NCBI GenBank assembly: GCA_028752905.1
Contig: JAQNBH010000012.1
Location: forward strand, 26,421,816-26,485,815
DNA from: Cladorhizidae sp. MBARI D1340-BT2
Taxonomy: Eukaryota > Porifera > Demospongiae > Poecilosclerida > Cladorhizidae
Direction of reading: 5' to 3'
DNA length: 64,000 bases
Shown: piece by piece, positions 49,729 through 61,098 of the stretch
How the letters are laid out: every line of letters begins with the position of its first letter
Numbering within the stretch: position 1 is the stretch's first letter
The notes under the pieces: model-generated
The model's database searches: none
Told to the model about the DNA's origin: nothing
Seen by the model: only the letters and a program-made list of their open reading frames with translations
Position numbers and translations under genes: made by a program

Positions 49729-51884
49729 CACTCACCGCCATAAGCGCCTACAGGCGCGAACTCGACATCGCTCGCGTACGGGAACGAGATACAGATTAAA
49801 TTTTTTTACCAGGGGGTGCGCGAAGGATATCTCTAAACCAGGGATTCTCAACCGTTCCTCCATCATTTACCCCCTCAGCCAGATGTATTTCAGCCAGATG
49901 TATTTCACCCCCTTACTCCCATACAAAAAATGCATAGCCATCATAAAGGCACAGAAAAGTAAGAAACACATTTATTATCTAGGTTTAGTAATATATTTTG
50001 ATAAAGAAAGAAATTATATAGTCCATTCGTATCACAAAAAAAAAAATCAAACAGAAAACCTGAAGCATTATCAGTGGGAATACTGCTGATTCATTGAATC
50101 AACCAGTTTATTTATTCGAGGAGCTGTTGATGACAACGCTACTCTCATATCGTCATCAATTTTCATGCGCTTCCTGGCGTTTGTCTTCATTGCTGCTAAA
50201 TTTGAGAACCCTGATTCACATAAGTATTAGTGACAAAAGGAAGAAACACTTGGAAGGCACGCTGAGTAAGAAGTGGGAATGAATCTGTGAGTTTTATCCA
50301 AAAATCAATACCAATCTTTTCAAATTCTTCTCTAAGATTAGCAGAGGATTGAAGATCAATCAGCTCATCTTTTGCTGGGTCGTCATCTTTCGTTTCTGAC
50401 AGGTCAGTAGTAAAAGATCTTATTATCCATCTCTCTGTAGGAATCATGTCTTTTGAAAAGTAGCCAGTGAAGTTTTCCTTCAAGATTTTCAAATGATCTG
50501 TGATGTCTTCATTTATCTCAGGTAACACACTTGGTCTTCCACTAATGACCTCATCCAAGTTTGGAAAATTTGCCAAGTTACTTTGATGAACTCTTCTTGC
50601 CCATAAGTCCATGTTTGCCTGCAATGCTGTTATCTTTTCACTTGCTTCAACAATGGTTACTGATGTTCCCTGGAGTTGTTTGTTGACTTGGTTAAGATGG
50701 GTAAATATATCTGAGAGGTATATATTATATTCCCTAAACAGGCAATGAACTTGGGATCAGCAAAATTTTCACACAGCTTTGAATCCCGGTCATGAAGAAA
50801 AATCTCTACCTCAGTACGGAGCTCAAACACGCGATTAAGAATAAGTCCACATGGAAGCCACCTCATTTCAGTATGAAGCAAAAGAGTTGAATGCTCAGAA
50901 CCCATCTCATCACAAAAAGCTTTGAACAAACGGTGATTCAGTGCTTGGGCACGAATAAAATTAACAGCCTCGGCAACTTTATGAAAAACCATTTTCAGAT
51001 TCAGCCAATGCATGTTTGTGAAGAATACAATGTGTTATTATCACATTGGGTGCCTTTTGCTTCACAAGTGCAAGTGAAGCCTGATCTCACTCTCATCATG
51101 GCTGGGGCTCCATCAGTACAGATTGAACCAACAATGTCTCATGTGAGATTGTTCCTTTCAGAGAAGTCTTGTGTTTTCTAGTAGCCTTTGTGAGATGTTC
51201 ACAGAAGAGAAATTCATTCTTCAGTTCTTTTCCACATATGTAACGGACAAAAACAAGAAGTTGTGACAAATTTGCAACATCACAGTTCATCAAGTTGCAA
51301 AGAAATTTTTGCTGGGCTAGATTTGATCTGCTCAATAAACTTGTTGACAAATATCTTGAGACATTTCAATAATATATACAGTAGTAGAATTATTTACCTC
51401 ATTTTTTATCCCCAGGGGGTAAATTTACCAGAATCCCGGTAAAAATACAATCAAAGAAAAATTCCAGGTAGCACGTGATTCCGAAGTCACGGCAACAAAA
51501 ATAATTATATAAATTTTATTTTTTTGACAATGATGACTTTACTTCACTGTGACCGTCCCGATAGCTTCTGGAGGCTCTTCTTCGGTGGAAAGCTGCAGAA
51601 CCATCTACTGCAGACTCGCTATCTATCAAAATCCTACGGAGTAGAGGAAAAAAGTCGCTCCTGGATGGACTCTGTTGTTAGTGACTTTTTTTTTACTGTT
51701 GTAGACATAGAGATGCGTAACTTTTGTTTCCCTGGTTCAACAGAGCTGATTCATATACCAAGTTATAGCTCTTTCAATTTTCAATCGAATGATATGCTTT
51801 GTTTTGGTTACCAAAAAAGGTATGAAAATAAAAAATATTTAAAAAATTAAATAAATGTGTTGGCTAAAGTTGGCGGTGAAAGGG
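49729..51884 (-). mobile_element. piggyBac-like element with nested hAT (A8)
   Basis: TTAA at 49725-49728 and 51885-51888; hAT start at 49839, end near 51429-51438. It shares the IIRSFTTD and EKIGID variants with A3. Confidence 0.75.
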
Positions 51885-52551
51885 TTAAATGATCCATTAT
51901 GATACGTAATTGAAAAATGTGCCTGATATCCATTATCCATTGCTTATGTATATTGCTTATGGTTGTAATTTATGACACTGTTATCTACTGGAAGGGTTTA
52001 GTACTGCTCTCATGACTGACAGCTAATAGGATGCTTTATAAGCCAGCTCCTGACATGTCTTACCCTCTCCATGTTGGGAATGATAAAAATACAAAATCGA
52101 AGCAGCTCCAGTTAATGATTAATACTAGTCAGAAATTTACTTTAAGTCCCTATCAAGCAACCATATAATGATACAGTGATAACATTTTTGTGAACCCACA
52201 CTGACCACAAACTATGATTATCAACATAGCTTATAATGCAGATTGCTAACAGTCAGCAATCATTGTTTTTTGGGGCTATAAGCAGCTAAGGTATTGGAGA
52301 CAAGGAAGCATGTATAATAATGTCCACAACACAACATTTATATTTTTACATAATATATAATTAAGTTTTCATATATGGAGGGAAAAGGAAAAGCAGGCAA
52401 AAGAGGCAAATGAGAGATTAGTTCTCCAAAAGCAGCATCTATCAAATAAAGTTAAGTCCCAGGATATACTGAAGCTAGCTAGCCAAGGCATTACCAGCGT
52501 ACGCAAAAATAGCCATTGCGTTTAGAAAACTAACAGGCAGTTATATCCCAT

Positions 52552-52902
52552 TCACAAACCTAAGAAGTCTTCTTGTCTTATCACTTCCTCGTCAGAAACG
52601 AAACCACTATCTTGTGCTATAGCGCTAAGCTCTTCCACTCCCATTACAAGAGTTATGACTGTTGTGGTCATCTTTTCCATGGCTCCACATTCACAAAAAG
52701 GCCAACACAAGTATATAAGAACTCCCACGCTAGAGTTATCTACAGGCGAGTCAAGAGTGCCGCCTGTCACTAGAAAAATGGCTTCTGCAAGATTTCTTGT
52801 CCTAGTCATATTTAGGTCGTATAAAGGATTCCGTGTTTCAATATTTTTTAGTGACGCGGATGAGAAGCTAAATTGAGAGCACTGAAACAGTATTGGGAAC
52901 AC
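52552..52902 (-). CDS. Unrecognised 116-codon reading frame (U)
   Basis: Identical in translation to the B1 and B2 frames. The first part of U (52546 to about 53386) is nearly identical to B, whereas the same region of the following unit (62477 on) is clearly diverged and frame-broken. This suggests the B-type start of U was recently homogenised with the array. Confidence 0.35.
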   Translation of the reverse strand: MFPILFQCSQFSFSSASLKNIETRNPLYDLNMTRTRNLAEAIFLVTGGTLDSPVDNSSVGVLIYLCWPFCECGAMEKMTTTVITLVMGVEELSAIAQDSGFVSDEEVIRQEDFLGL

Positions 52903-53389
52903 ATCATCATTATGACATCATCAAAAACAAACTACACCTTTGGTTAGCATCTAGGCTAGGTCTAGCAATGCAATCTAGCAATGCAACACATGATTTAGAT
53001 TTTTTTTGCAAAATTCTTGTAATATAGCTACCTAGCTATATATCTAACTTGACTAATGATCCTTCTACACTGGCAAAATAGAACATACACATCACCAGAA
53101 CCAGTGTTCGGCATATTCAAGAACCAAGTGAAAAAAGTTGTGCTATATATCTAACTTGACTAATGATCCTTCTACACTGGCAAAATAGAACATACATATC
53201 ACCAGAACCAGTTTTTTGATCTGCATGTTCGGCATATTCAAGAACCAAGTGAAAAAAGTTGTTATTCATGGATCATGTGAACCTCATGTGGCTTTCTATT
53301 TGACACTTGCTAGCTGGCGCATCTTGCATCCAGTTGTTATTTCACTATCACCTGCAAAAGCCCCAAGCATGTTGGCTGATGTGTAGTCG

Positions 53390-54020
53390 ATTTTTGTTTA
53401 AAATTTAAATATAGTTAGCTAAGTGCTTATTGGCCACATCTGGCCAGCTGCATTGCTAGGGCTTGAAGACTTTAAACTCTTCCAGCAGTGAAATAGCAGT
53501 AAAATGTTAGGACTTTTTTTGGAGAAAAATGGTAACCTACATAGTTCAATGACGACTTTGTGGCATGTATAAACAGACAGTTTAGCACAATGGGTTGTCC
53601 ATCTCACATAGCTACCCCCTCACCTTCCACCATCCGTCTTCCTCCCCTCCACCCGTTTGCCCCACTCTTACATACGACATTGATTATCAGTACTTTGGCT
53701 GCTTACTATATAGCACATATTGAACAATGTATTTTATGACTATATTTGTGTTTATCTTATTAATTTTTTTGTTTGTTTATTTATTGTTAAAAAATATTTT
53801 TTTTATAAGTGGAAAAAAATCATTAAAGATAATATCATGATTTTTTAAAAATTATTATTATATGAAACACAATAATTAATGAAAGTCTAATGAAATAAGT
53901 CCTCTAGGCTGGAGTCATTGTTAATATTCTTTAGTTTGTTTGTTTGTTAGTTTGGGGACACCGTTTTCTACCATCATCAGGTCCCCATTCAATCCTTCTG
54001 GAGTCATTAAGGTTGTCCTC
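53390..54020. other. AT-rich, gene-free flank of U
   Basis: From GTAGTCGATTTTTG on, this is sequence that B monomers lack. It contains a pyrimidine-rich stretch (about 53610-53670) and T- and A-rich runs with GTTT repeats. No gene was seen. A diverged direct copy lies at about 63245-63790. Confidence 0.6.
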
Positions 54021-54361
54021 TTTTTTTGATATTGGAATGCACATTATTTCAACAAGTACTTTGCCCACCCACACACACATACACCAGTTACATAGGAAGT
54101 CCATATGTATTACACAGAAGCTTTAAAGTTGAGTCAGTCAATGTAGAGGCTTTTTTTGAGAAGTAATGGTAGGTTTTACATGATATATGGAAACAGTTAA
54201 AATCTGTTCGGATTATATTATGAGTAACATCAAAATATCCATAACATCTTGACAAACCTTAGCGGCATCACCCACCCTCACCATAACATTTCAAACAATA
54301 ATAACAATAACAATTGATAGAACCACACACTACACAACAACAAGCACATGGTCTTATCAGA

Positions 54362-55416
54362 TTACCGAGATAAGGATTCAGAAAAATAGTTGTAGTTGTC
54401 AGCATTGCATATTGCAGCTCGGGTTGAGATTGTGACACGCCTTACACTTGTTTGGGTTGTCAGTAAATGCCATTGCATGCGGCAACTCGTGAATAATAGT
54501 TCCTAGTTTAGTATCATCACCACATGTGTCAGGAGCATAGCGGTAGAGTGAAAACAAATATAGTGTGGTGCTTCCGTGGAATGTGTAAGCAATGATTCCA
54601 GAATGATTTCTCCATCAAAATAGAAAGCGAATGTTTTTCTCTCCATAGCTACATAGTTTGATATCAAAATAGGTACCTCTTAAAGTGTTCACATATCCAA
54701 CATTACGATATCCAAAGAAATTAGTATAGGTGTTTGCATCTCTGTCCACAACTCGCATACTGATAGGTAGTTTTATTTTTTATAGACTCCTCTTTATATT
54801 CTGAGCGTGGTTAAGTTGTCTCTGTTCAAAGGTGTGCCTGCAAAGTACTGGATCTTATAAGTTTCTGATCCATAAATCATGTGTGGTTTCATAGTGTTTT
54901 TATAGAAGATGTATTTTTATGGGGAACTTCTGTTTCTGTAAGCTTCATTACAGATTCATCTCCAAACACAACAAATGATTGTGGATTGGAAGATATAGAC
55001 TACTGTGACTTGGTGTCTGATATCTTGTACTCGTAATAACTTATCATGGTTTTCAGCATGACTTTTTTAGTTTTCTAGCTGTAGGACTGAGAAAGGTCGA
55101 TTGTCACAGAGAGGGAGGATTTATCTGGAAAAAGTACAAACTCCTTTGACGTTTGAGGCATTTGTTGGTAAAGAAGACCATCATAGAGCACTGGATTTCC
55201 ATTCTGAGTAAATTTGAATGTGTGTGAAGCCAGCTCATTGAGTGGTGTGTTTCTCGTCAGAAGGTAGCAGTCTCGATCCTCAGTGCTGGTGATCACAACT
55301 TTGCATGTAATGTCCTCCCCCACTTCATGTCAACCAGAAGTAAAAATTGTTGCCATAAACGGCTTGCAGCTGATGCTGCCAACAGAGATCATGGATAGAA
55401 TCAGAGGAAGCCACAT
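54362..55416 (-). pseudogene. M35 metalloprotease pseudogene, inverted copy
   Basis: It starts MWLPLILSMISVGSISC, then has a TGA in place of Arg about 29 codons in (GFT-SG-stop-HEVGED), followed by several frameshifts. The zinc-binding motif is visible in one frame as HELPHAMAFTDN, but the sequence after it is rearranged and the TxDxxYG part is lost. It is about 1,055 bp long against 1,074 for the intact gene. No TATA box is retained upstream. It faces away from the intact gene, with about 2 kb between start codons. Confidence 0.88.
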
Positions 55417-55887
55417 TTTTCATGGCGTTTTACCTGATGAATCACATCTGACAATCCTCTCTCCCTCTCCCTCTCAAACTGGTGATACAGTATATGCCTA
55501 ATATTTCACTAAGCAGTTGTAAAATTGATATGACCATGTATGGCAATAGCCATAATACACAGCCAGCTAAGGTGTTCAGTGTTTGAACAAACATTGTAGA
55601 AAATAACTTGTCACATTATCAGATGAGCTCTGTTACAAGTGCCACATGTGAGTAGAGTAAAGAGCATGCACATGCAAATGTGTATGCACTGCAAGCACTT
55701 TAATTATGAGCCATCATGGCTGTGGTTTGCTGTCAGGTGCAAGTTGGAGATGAATAGAGTGATATAAATTGAGAAGAAAAAGAAAATTTTTAATTGTCAT
55801 TTGTTGCGCACCTATTTTGGTGTTCTTGCATACAGCCCGAATCCAGTGATTGTTATCCATTGCCAATGTCGCTTGCAAAGCCTGTAC

Positions 55888-56183
55888 TAGTGTGTATGTG
55901 TGTGTGTTTGTGTGTGGGGGTGGGTGGGTGCGTGCGTGTGGTTTGTGTGCATGTGTATGCTGTGTGTGAGTTTGTGTGCATGTATGTGTGTCTGAAGCTG
56001 TATGTGTGTGCATGTGCATGTGTGTGTGAACGTGTGTGTGTGGTGTGTGCATAATTTTGTGTGCGTGTGTGTGTGTGTTTGTGCTTAATTTGTGTGTATG
56101 TGTCTGGTGTGTGTGTGTGTATATTTGTGTGTATGTTGTGTGTGTGTGATGTGTGTGTGTGTATGTGTGCATAATTGTGTGTG

Positions 56184-56226
<43 letters not shown>

Positions 56227-56262
56227 ATGTGTTTATGTTGTGTGTGTGTTTGTGTGCATGCA
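55888..56262. repeat. Long (GT)n-rich tract (U)
   Basis: An impure GT tract of about 375 bp, with its longest clean run at about 56186-56222. It lies in the spacer between the divergent M35 copies. Alternating purine-pyrimidine sequence of this kind can adopt Z-form DNA and is recombinogenic. Confidence 0.85.
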
Positions 56263-56344
56263 TGCATCAGCCTTATCCTTAACCTAGAAATAGCCGTGGG
56301 TCTAGTCCATCCCTAGAAATGTATACCTCAAAACTGTCACCACA

Positions 56345-56797
56345 TGGCATGAGGTGTTGTGAAAACCATTGATGGTGCAGACAAGCAGTCCCCACAGATG
56401 ACAATATGTGAACATCTAGAGTGAGTTTGAACCTGCAATGAGAGACAGATTTGAGAGAAGTCAGGATAAAATAGTCTACAAGTTCAAATCAAGAATTATT
56501 TTCACGTAAAGAATGAAAATTTGACCTTACCATATTTGGCAATAGAATATTGCAGGCACACTGCACAGCTGCTGTAGCAAGTGATAGTAAGAAACTCAAG
56601 ACTAAGTGTTAGACAATTACACTAGTAAATGATAACCATATTTGACTAATACTTCATTTGAATTTGTAGATGATAATGATTAATGTTAATTCTGTCTCTC
56701 ATTGCACAGCTTCAAACTCACTCTTCATCTTCAGATATTGTCATCAGTGGGAACTGCTGGTCTTGCTTCACACCAAAGGGTTTTGTGAACCGTTTAC
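56345..56797. repeat. Inverted repeat at the palindrome centre
   Basis: The arms at about 56345-56452 and 56690-56797 are imperfect reverse complements (for example GAGTGAGTTTGAACCTGCAA against TTGCACAGCTTCAAACTCAC). The spacer is about 240 bp. This marks the symmetry centre of the head-to-head M35 duplication. No gene is recognised here. Confidence 0.7.
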
Positions 56798-57303
56798 AAG
56801 ACCGGTCCTGTGATGAGAGTTTTGGGGTATTTCTGGAGTTAAGCTGCACCACATTAATGCATGCACTCAAGCACACACACACACACACATATACATTTCA
56901 CTGGCTTTTCATGTACCAAATGCTAAGGGAAAACCCCTACAAAAATCGCAATGGATTCTGGCTGTAAGCAAGAGCATCAAAATGGATGCAAGAAATGATG
57001 ATAAAAGTGTTTTTTCTTATTAATTCTCTTAGATGCTTATATCACACTATTCAACTCCATCTCGCACCTGACAGCAAACCACAGCCATGATGGCCATAAT
57101 TAATGTGCATGCTCTCTACTCTGCTCACATGTGGCACTTGTGACAGCTCATCTGATAATGTGACGAGCTTATTTTCTACCATGTTTGTTCAAACACTGAA
57201 CACCTTAGCTGGCTGTGTATTATGCCAGTCAGAGCTATTACCATACATGGTCATATCAACTTTACAACTGCTTTGTAAATATTAGGCATACATCATCAGT
57301 TAG

Positions 57304-57314
57304 TATATATAAAG
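57304..57314 (+). promoter_or_regulatory. TATA box of intact M35 gene
   Basis: TATATATAAAG lies 76 bp ahead of the ATG at 57380. A GA-rich AGTGAGAGGGAGAGAGG follows at the expected transcription start region. Confidence 0.6.
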
Positions 57315-57379
57315 AGTGAGAGGGAGAGAGGATTGGCAGATGCAAAATCAAAGATTCATCACATAAAACTTCTAGAAAA

Positions 57380-58453
57380 ATGTGGCTTCCTGTGATTCTA
57401 ACCATTATCACTGTTAGCAGTGTCAGCTGTGAGCCATTTATGGCTACAATTTTTACTTCTCCTCGATACGAAGTGGGAGAGGACATTACATGCAAAGTCG
57501 TCATCACCAATACCAATGATCGAGACTACTACCTTTTGACGAGAAACACACCACTCGATAAGCTGGCTGCACACGTTTTCGAAATTACTCAGAATGGAAA
57601 TCCAGTACACTATGATGGTCTTCTCTACCAACGAACACCTCCAACATCAAAGGAGTTCATACTGGTTCTAGCTAAATCTTCCCTCTCTACGACTATCGAC
57701 CTTTCTCAGTCCTACTGCTTGAAAACTAATGTTGATCATAAAGTCATGCTGAAAACCATGATAAGCTATTACGAGTACAACATATCAGACACCAAGTCAC
57801 AGTTTATCTCTTCCAATCCTCAATCATTTGTCGTGTTTGGAGATGAATCTGTAATGAAGCTTACAGAAGCACACGTTCTCCGTAAGAATGCATCTTCTAT
57901 AAAAGCAATGAAGCCTCGCATGATTTATGGATCAGAAGCTTGGAAGACACCATATTTTGCCGGTACACCTATGAACGGAGACACCTTAATCACGCTGAGA
58001 ATGTACAGAGAAGCCTATAAAAAACTACCTATCAGTATGCGAGCAGTGGACAGAGATGGAAACACCTACACTAATTTCTTTGGATATCGTTATGCTGGAT
58101 ATGTAAATACTGTACGAGGTACCTACTTCAATATCAAGCTAGCTATGGAGAGAAAAACATTCACTTTCTACTTTGATGGAGAACACTGTGCAAAAGATTC
58201 TGGAATCGTTGCTTACACATTCCACGGAAGCACCACAATATATTTGTGTTCACTCTACCGCTATGCTGCAGACATACGAGGCCCCTTTACTAAAGTAGGA
58301 ACTATTATTCACGAATTGTCGCATGCGGTAGCATTCACTGAAGATATTGCCTACGGCTTAACCAATTGTCAGGCATTAGCCAGATCTCGACCCGATCTGG
58401 CAATACGCAATGCTGACAACTACAACTGTTTCTCTGAATCCTTATCTCAGTAA
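57380..58453 (+). CDS. Secreted M35-family (aspzincin) zinc metalloprotease
   Basis: 357 aa, one exon. Signal peptide 1-17; prodomain-like region about 18-145 (ITNTNDRDYY, NTPLDKL, FEITQNGNPVHYDG); catalytic domain about 150-357. The zinc motif HELSH (311-315) is followed by TEDIAYG (320-326), so His311, His315 and Asp322 are likely ligands and Glu312 the catalytic base, as in deuterolysin and peptidyl-Lys metalloendopeptidases. NADNYNCF (344-351) matches the conserved C-terminal block. Cys270/290 and Cys330/350 could form two disulfides. Expected: secreted endopeptidase activated by prodomain removal. Such enzymes are best known from fungi and bacteria. Start chosen by the TATA box, signal peptide and conservation in all copies. 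Target unknown; Lys specificity is not shown. Confidence 0.88.
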   Translation: MWLPVILTIITVSSVSCEPFMATIFTSPRYEVGEDITCKVVITNTNDRDYYLLTRNTPLDKLAAHVFEITQNGNPVHYDGLLYQRTPPTSKEFILVLAKSSLSTTIDLSQSYCLKTNVDHKVMLKTMISYYEYNISDTKSQFISSNPQSFVVFGDESVMKLTEAHVLRKNASSIKAMKPRMIYGSEAWKTPYFAGTPMNGDTLITLRMYREAYKKLPISMRAVDRDGNTYTNFFGYRYAGYVNTVRGTYFNIKLAMERKTFTFYFDGEHCAKDSGIVAYTFHGSTTIYLCSLYRYAADIRGPFTKVGTIIHELSHAVAFTEDIAYGLTNCQALARSRPDLAIRNADNYNCFSESLSQ

Positions 58454-58897
58454 ATGTGCTATTGCTGTTGTTCTGTGATGTTTACCAGTATATATTCAAA
58501 TCAACATTGAAATGTGAGAGCATTGTATATATATATGTTTGGGGGTGTTGATGCCGCTAAGGATTGTTGGATGTTACATGTATTATAATCGGATCAGTGT
58601 TTCATTTTAATGAATTGCATATTTTCTAAAACCTTCCACTACTCCTCAACTTTTACAAGAATCTTTTGACTGATTTGACTATAAATATCTGTGCAATATA
58701 GTATATGGACTACTTTATAACTAAGCTGGTATAAGTGTGTGTCACTGTGGGTGGGCAAAGACCTTGTTGAAATAATGAGCATTAGAAATTCAGGTCTATT
58801 GCTGCTACTATTATCTACCACTCAAGATATAGTACCTGCAAATCTAAGCATCAATTTGCTTTAAGTAGGTGGCCGAACATGATCTTCTGTTTGCTCT
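58454..58897. other. M35 3' flank, no gene
   Basis: AT-rich sequence with a TA microsatellite and GTTTGGGGG. No canonical AATAAA was seen close to the stop. It is homologous to the region after each truncated copy. A copies keep ATTGATAAGACT right after the stop; U lacks it but the inverted pseudogene has it, so A did not derive from this exact U copy. Confidence 0.6.
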
Positions 58898-59265
58898 TTA
58901 ACACTCTCACCGCCATAAGCGCCTACAGGCGCGAACTCGACATCACACGTGTACGGGAACGAGATACAGATTAAATTTTTTTACCAGGGGGTGCGCGAAG
59001 GATATCTCTAAACCAGGGATTCTCAACCGTTCCTCCATCATTTACCCCCTCAGCCAGATGTATTTCAGCCAGATGTATTTCAACATTTACCCCCTTACTC
59101 CCATACAAAAAATGCATAGCCATCATAAAGGCACAGAAAAGTAAGAAACACATTTATTATCTAGGTTTTGCATAAAATATAGTAATATATTTTGATAAAG
59201 AAAGAAATTATATAGTCCATTCGTATCACAAAAAAATAAAATCAAACAGAAAACCAGAAACATTA

Positions 59266-60960
59266 TCAGTGGGAACACTGCTGATTCATTGAATCAACCA
59301 GTTTATTTATTCGAGGAGCTGTTGATGACAACGCTACTCTCATATCGTCATCAATTTTCATGCGATTCCTGGCATTTGTCTTCATTGCTACTAACTTTTA
59401 GAACCCTGATTCACATAAGTATATTAGTGACAAAAGGAAGAAACACTTGGAAGTCACGCTGAGTAAGAAGTGGGAATGAATCTGTGAGTTTTATCCAAAA
59501 ATCAACACCAACCTTTTCAAATTCTTCTCTAAGATTAGCAGAGGATTGAAGATCAATCAGCTCATCTTTTGCTGGGTCGTCATCTTTCGTTTCTGACAGT
59601 TCAGTAGTAAAAGGTCTTATTATCCATCTCTCTGTAGGAATCATGTCTTTTGAAAAGTAGCCAGTGAAGTTTTCCTTCAAGATTTTCAAATGATCTGTGA
59701 TGTCTTCATTTATCTCAGGTAACACACTTGGTCTTCCATGAATGACCTCATCCAAGGTTGCCAAGTTACTTTGATGAACTCTTCATCCAGCTTTGCCTGC
59801 AATGCTGTTATCTTTTCACTTGCTTCAACAATGGTTACTGATGTTCCCTGGAGTTGTTTGTTGACTTGGTTAAGATGGGTAAATATATCTGAGAGGTATA
59901 TATTATATTCCCTAAACAGGCAATGAACTTGGGATCAGCAAAATTTTCACACAGCTTTGAATCCCGGTCATGAAGAAAAATCTCTACCTCAGTACGGAGC
60001 TCAAACACGCGATTAGGAATAAGTCCACATGGAAGCCACCTCATTTCAGTATGAAGCAAAAGAGTTGAATGCTCAGAACCCATCTCATCACAAAAAGCTT
60101 TGAACAAACGGTGATTCAGTGCTCGGGCATGAATAAAATTAACAGCCTCGACAACTTTATGAAAAACCATTTTCAGATTCAGCCAATGCATGTTTGCAAA
60201 GAATACAATGTGTTATTATCACATTGGGTGCCTTTTGCTTCACAAGTGCAAGTGAAGCCTGATCTCACTCCCATCATGGCTGGGGCTCCATCAGTACAGA
60301 TTGAACCAACAATGTCTCATGTGAGATTGTTCCTTTCAAAGAAGTCTTGTGTTTTCTAGTAGCCTTTGTGGTTTGTTGGAGATGTTCACAGAAGAGAAAT
60401 TCATTCTTCAGTTCTTTTCCACATATATATGTAACAGGCAAAAACAAGAAGTTGTGACAAATTTGCAACATCACAGGATTCATCAAGTTGCAAAGAAATT
60501 TTTGCTGGGCTAGATTTGATCTGCTCAATAACATGTTGACAAATATCTTGAGACATTTCAATAATACGTCGATGAATTGCGGGGGAATGTCTTAAATCTT
60601 CGGTTTTGCTTCTTTCCCACATACATGTTCAACCATGTCTAAGGCACAAGGTATAATCAGCTTCTCGGCAATGTCAGAGGTTTCATTGCCTTTGCTATTC
60701 ACTGCGCTACATGATAGCAAGCTGCAAGCATTGGTTTCTTCTTAGATACGAAGCCAAGTGTAGGGAGCCCTAAACCTAGCTCTCTTTACCTCAAATTTAG
60801 CATGGTCATTAGATGCATGGGCAGGATGTGTAGCTTCCAGATGCTGTAGTAGTGAAGGTTTCAGTGACCCATTTCCAAGAACTTTTGAGCACAGCAGACA
60901 ATGAGACACCATCCACAACAATGAAGTCAAATCCATATTGTACATATGAATCCAGGTGTA
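59266..60960 (-). pseudogene. hAT transposase with BED zinc finger (U), decayed
   Basis: From the N-terminus: BED-type finger with CLLC and HLEATHPAH (about 60830-60915), a region with IAKAMKP broken by stops, IIEMSQDICQHVIEQIKSSP and LQLDESCDVANLSQLLVFA (about 60420-60580), MHWLNLKMVFHKVVEAVNF (59835-60191), NEDITDHLKILKENF to FWIKLTDSFPLLTQRDFQV (59411-59764), then out of frame the CESGFSNLAAMKTNA-type dimerisation end and a stop at 59266. The domain order matches ZBED5/FAM200 proteins. Multiple stops and frameshifts make it inactive. Confidence 0.82.
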
Positions 60961-61030
60961 TGTATGTTTCTTGGACATGGCAATATCTGAAAAGAAATAA
61001 TTATGTAATATATAAACTATGGCTACTAGG

Positions 61031-61098
61031 TCTATTCAACTAATATACTATATACCTGATACCAAGGTCAAAGGTATATAGTATATTAGTTGAATAGA
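61031..61098. repeat. Perfect 27-bp stem-loop inside the hAT 5' region
   Basis: 61031-61057 and 61072-61098 are exact reverse complements with a 14-nt loop. It lies upstream of the BED-finger coding region, within the part deleted from every A monomer. AGCTAGCTA-type short palindromes follow at about 61146-61210. Confidence 0.9.

Larger units (their letters stand above)
46656..52545. repeat. Tandem monomer A8 (5,890 bp)
   Basis: A mosaic: the left part carries A5 variants (SIDPTPASN, TTTTACCGAG) and everything from the palindromes on carries A3 variants. The next unit starts B-type, as after A3. A private loss removes TGCATAAAATA near 49985. Confidence 0.92.
54020..58830. repeat. Large inverted duplication (palindrome) with head-to-head M35 genes
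   Basis: The left arm (about 54020-56452) and right arm (about 56690-58830) match as reverse complements across the M35 3' flank (GTGGGTGGGCAAAG near 54060 reversed and near 58750), the M35 coding region, the promoter and the GT or CA tract. The left arm GT tract is expanded (about 375 bp) where the right has only a short CA run (about 56875-56890). The arms are clearly diverged, so the duplication is old relative to array growth. Confidence 0.8.
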
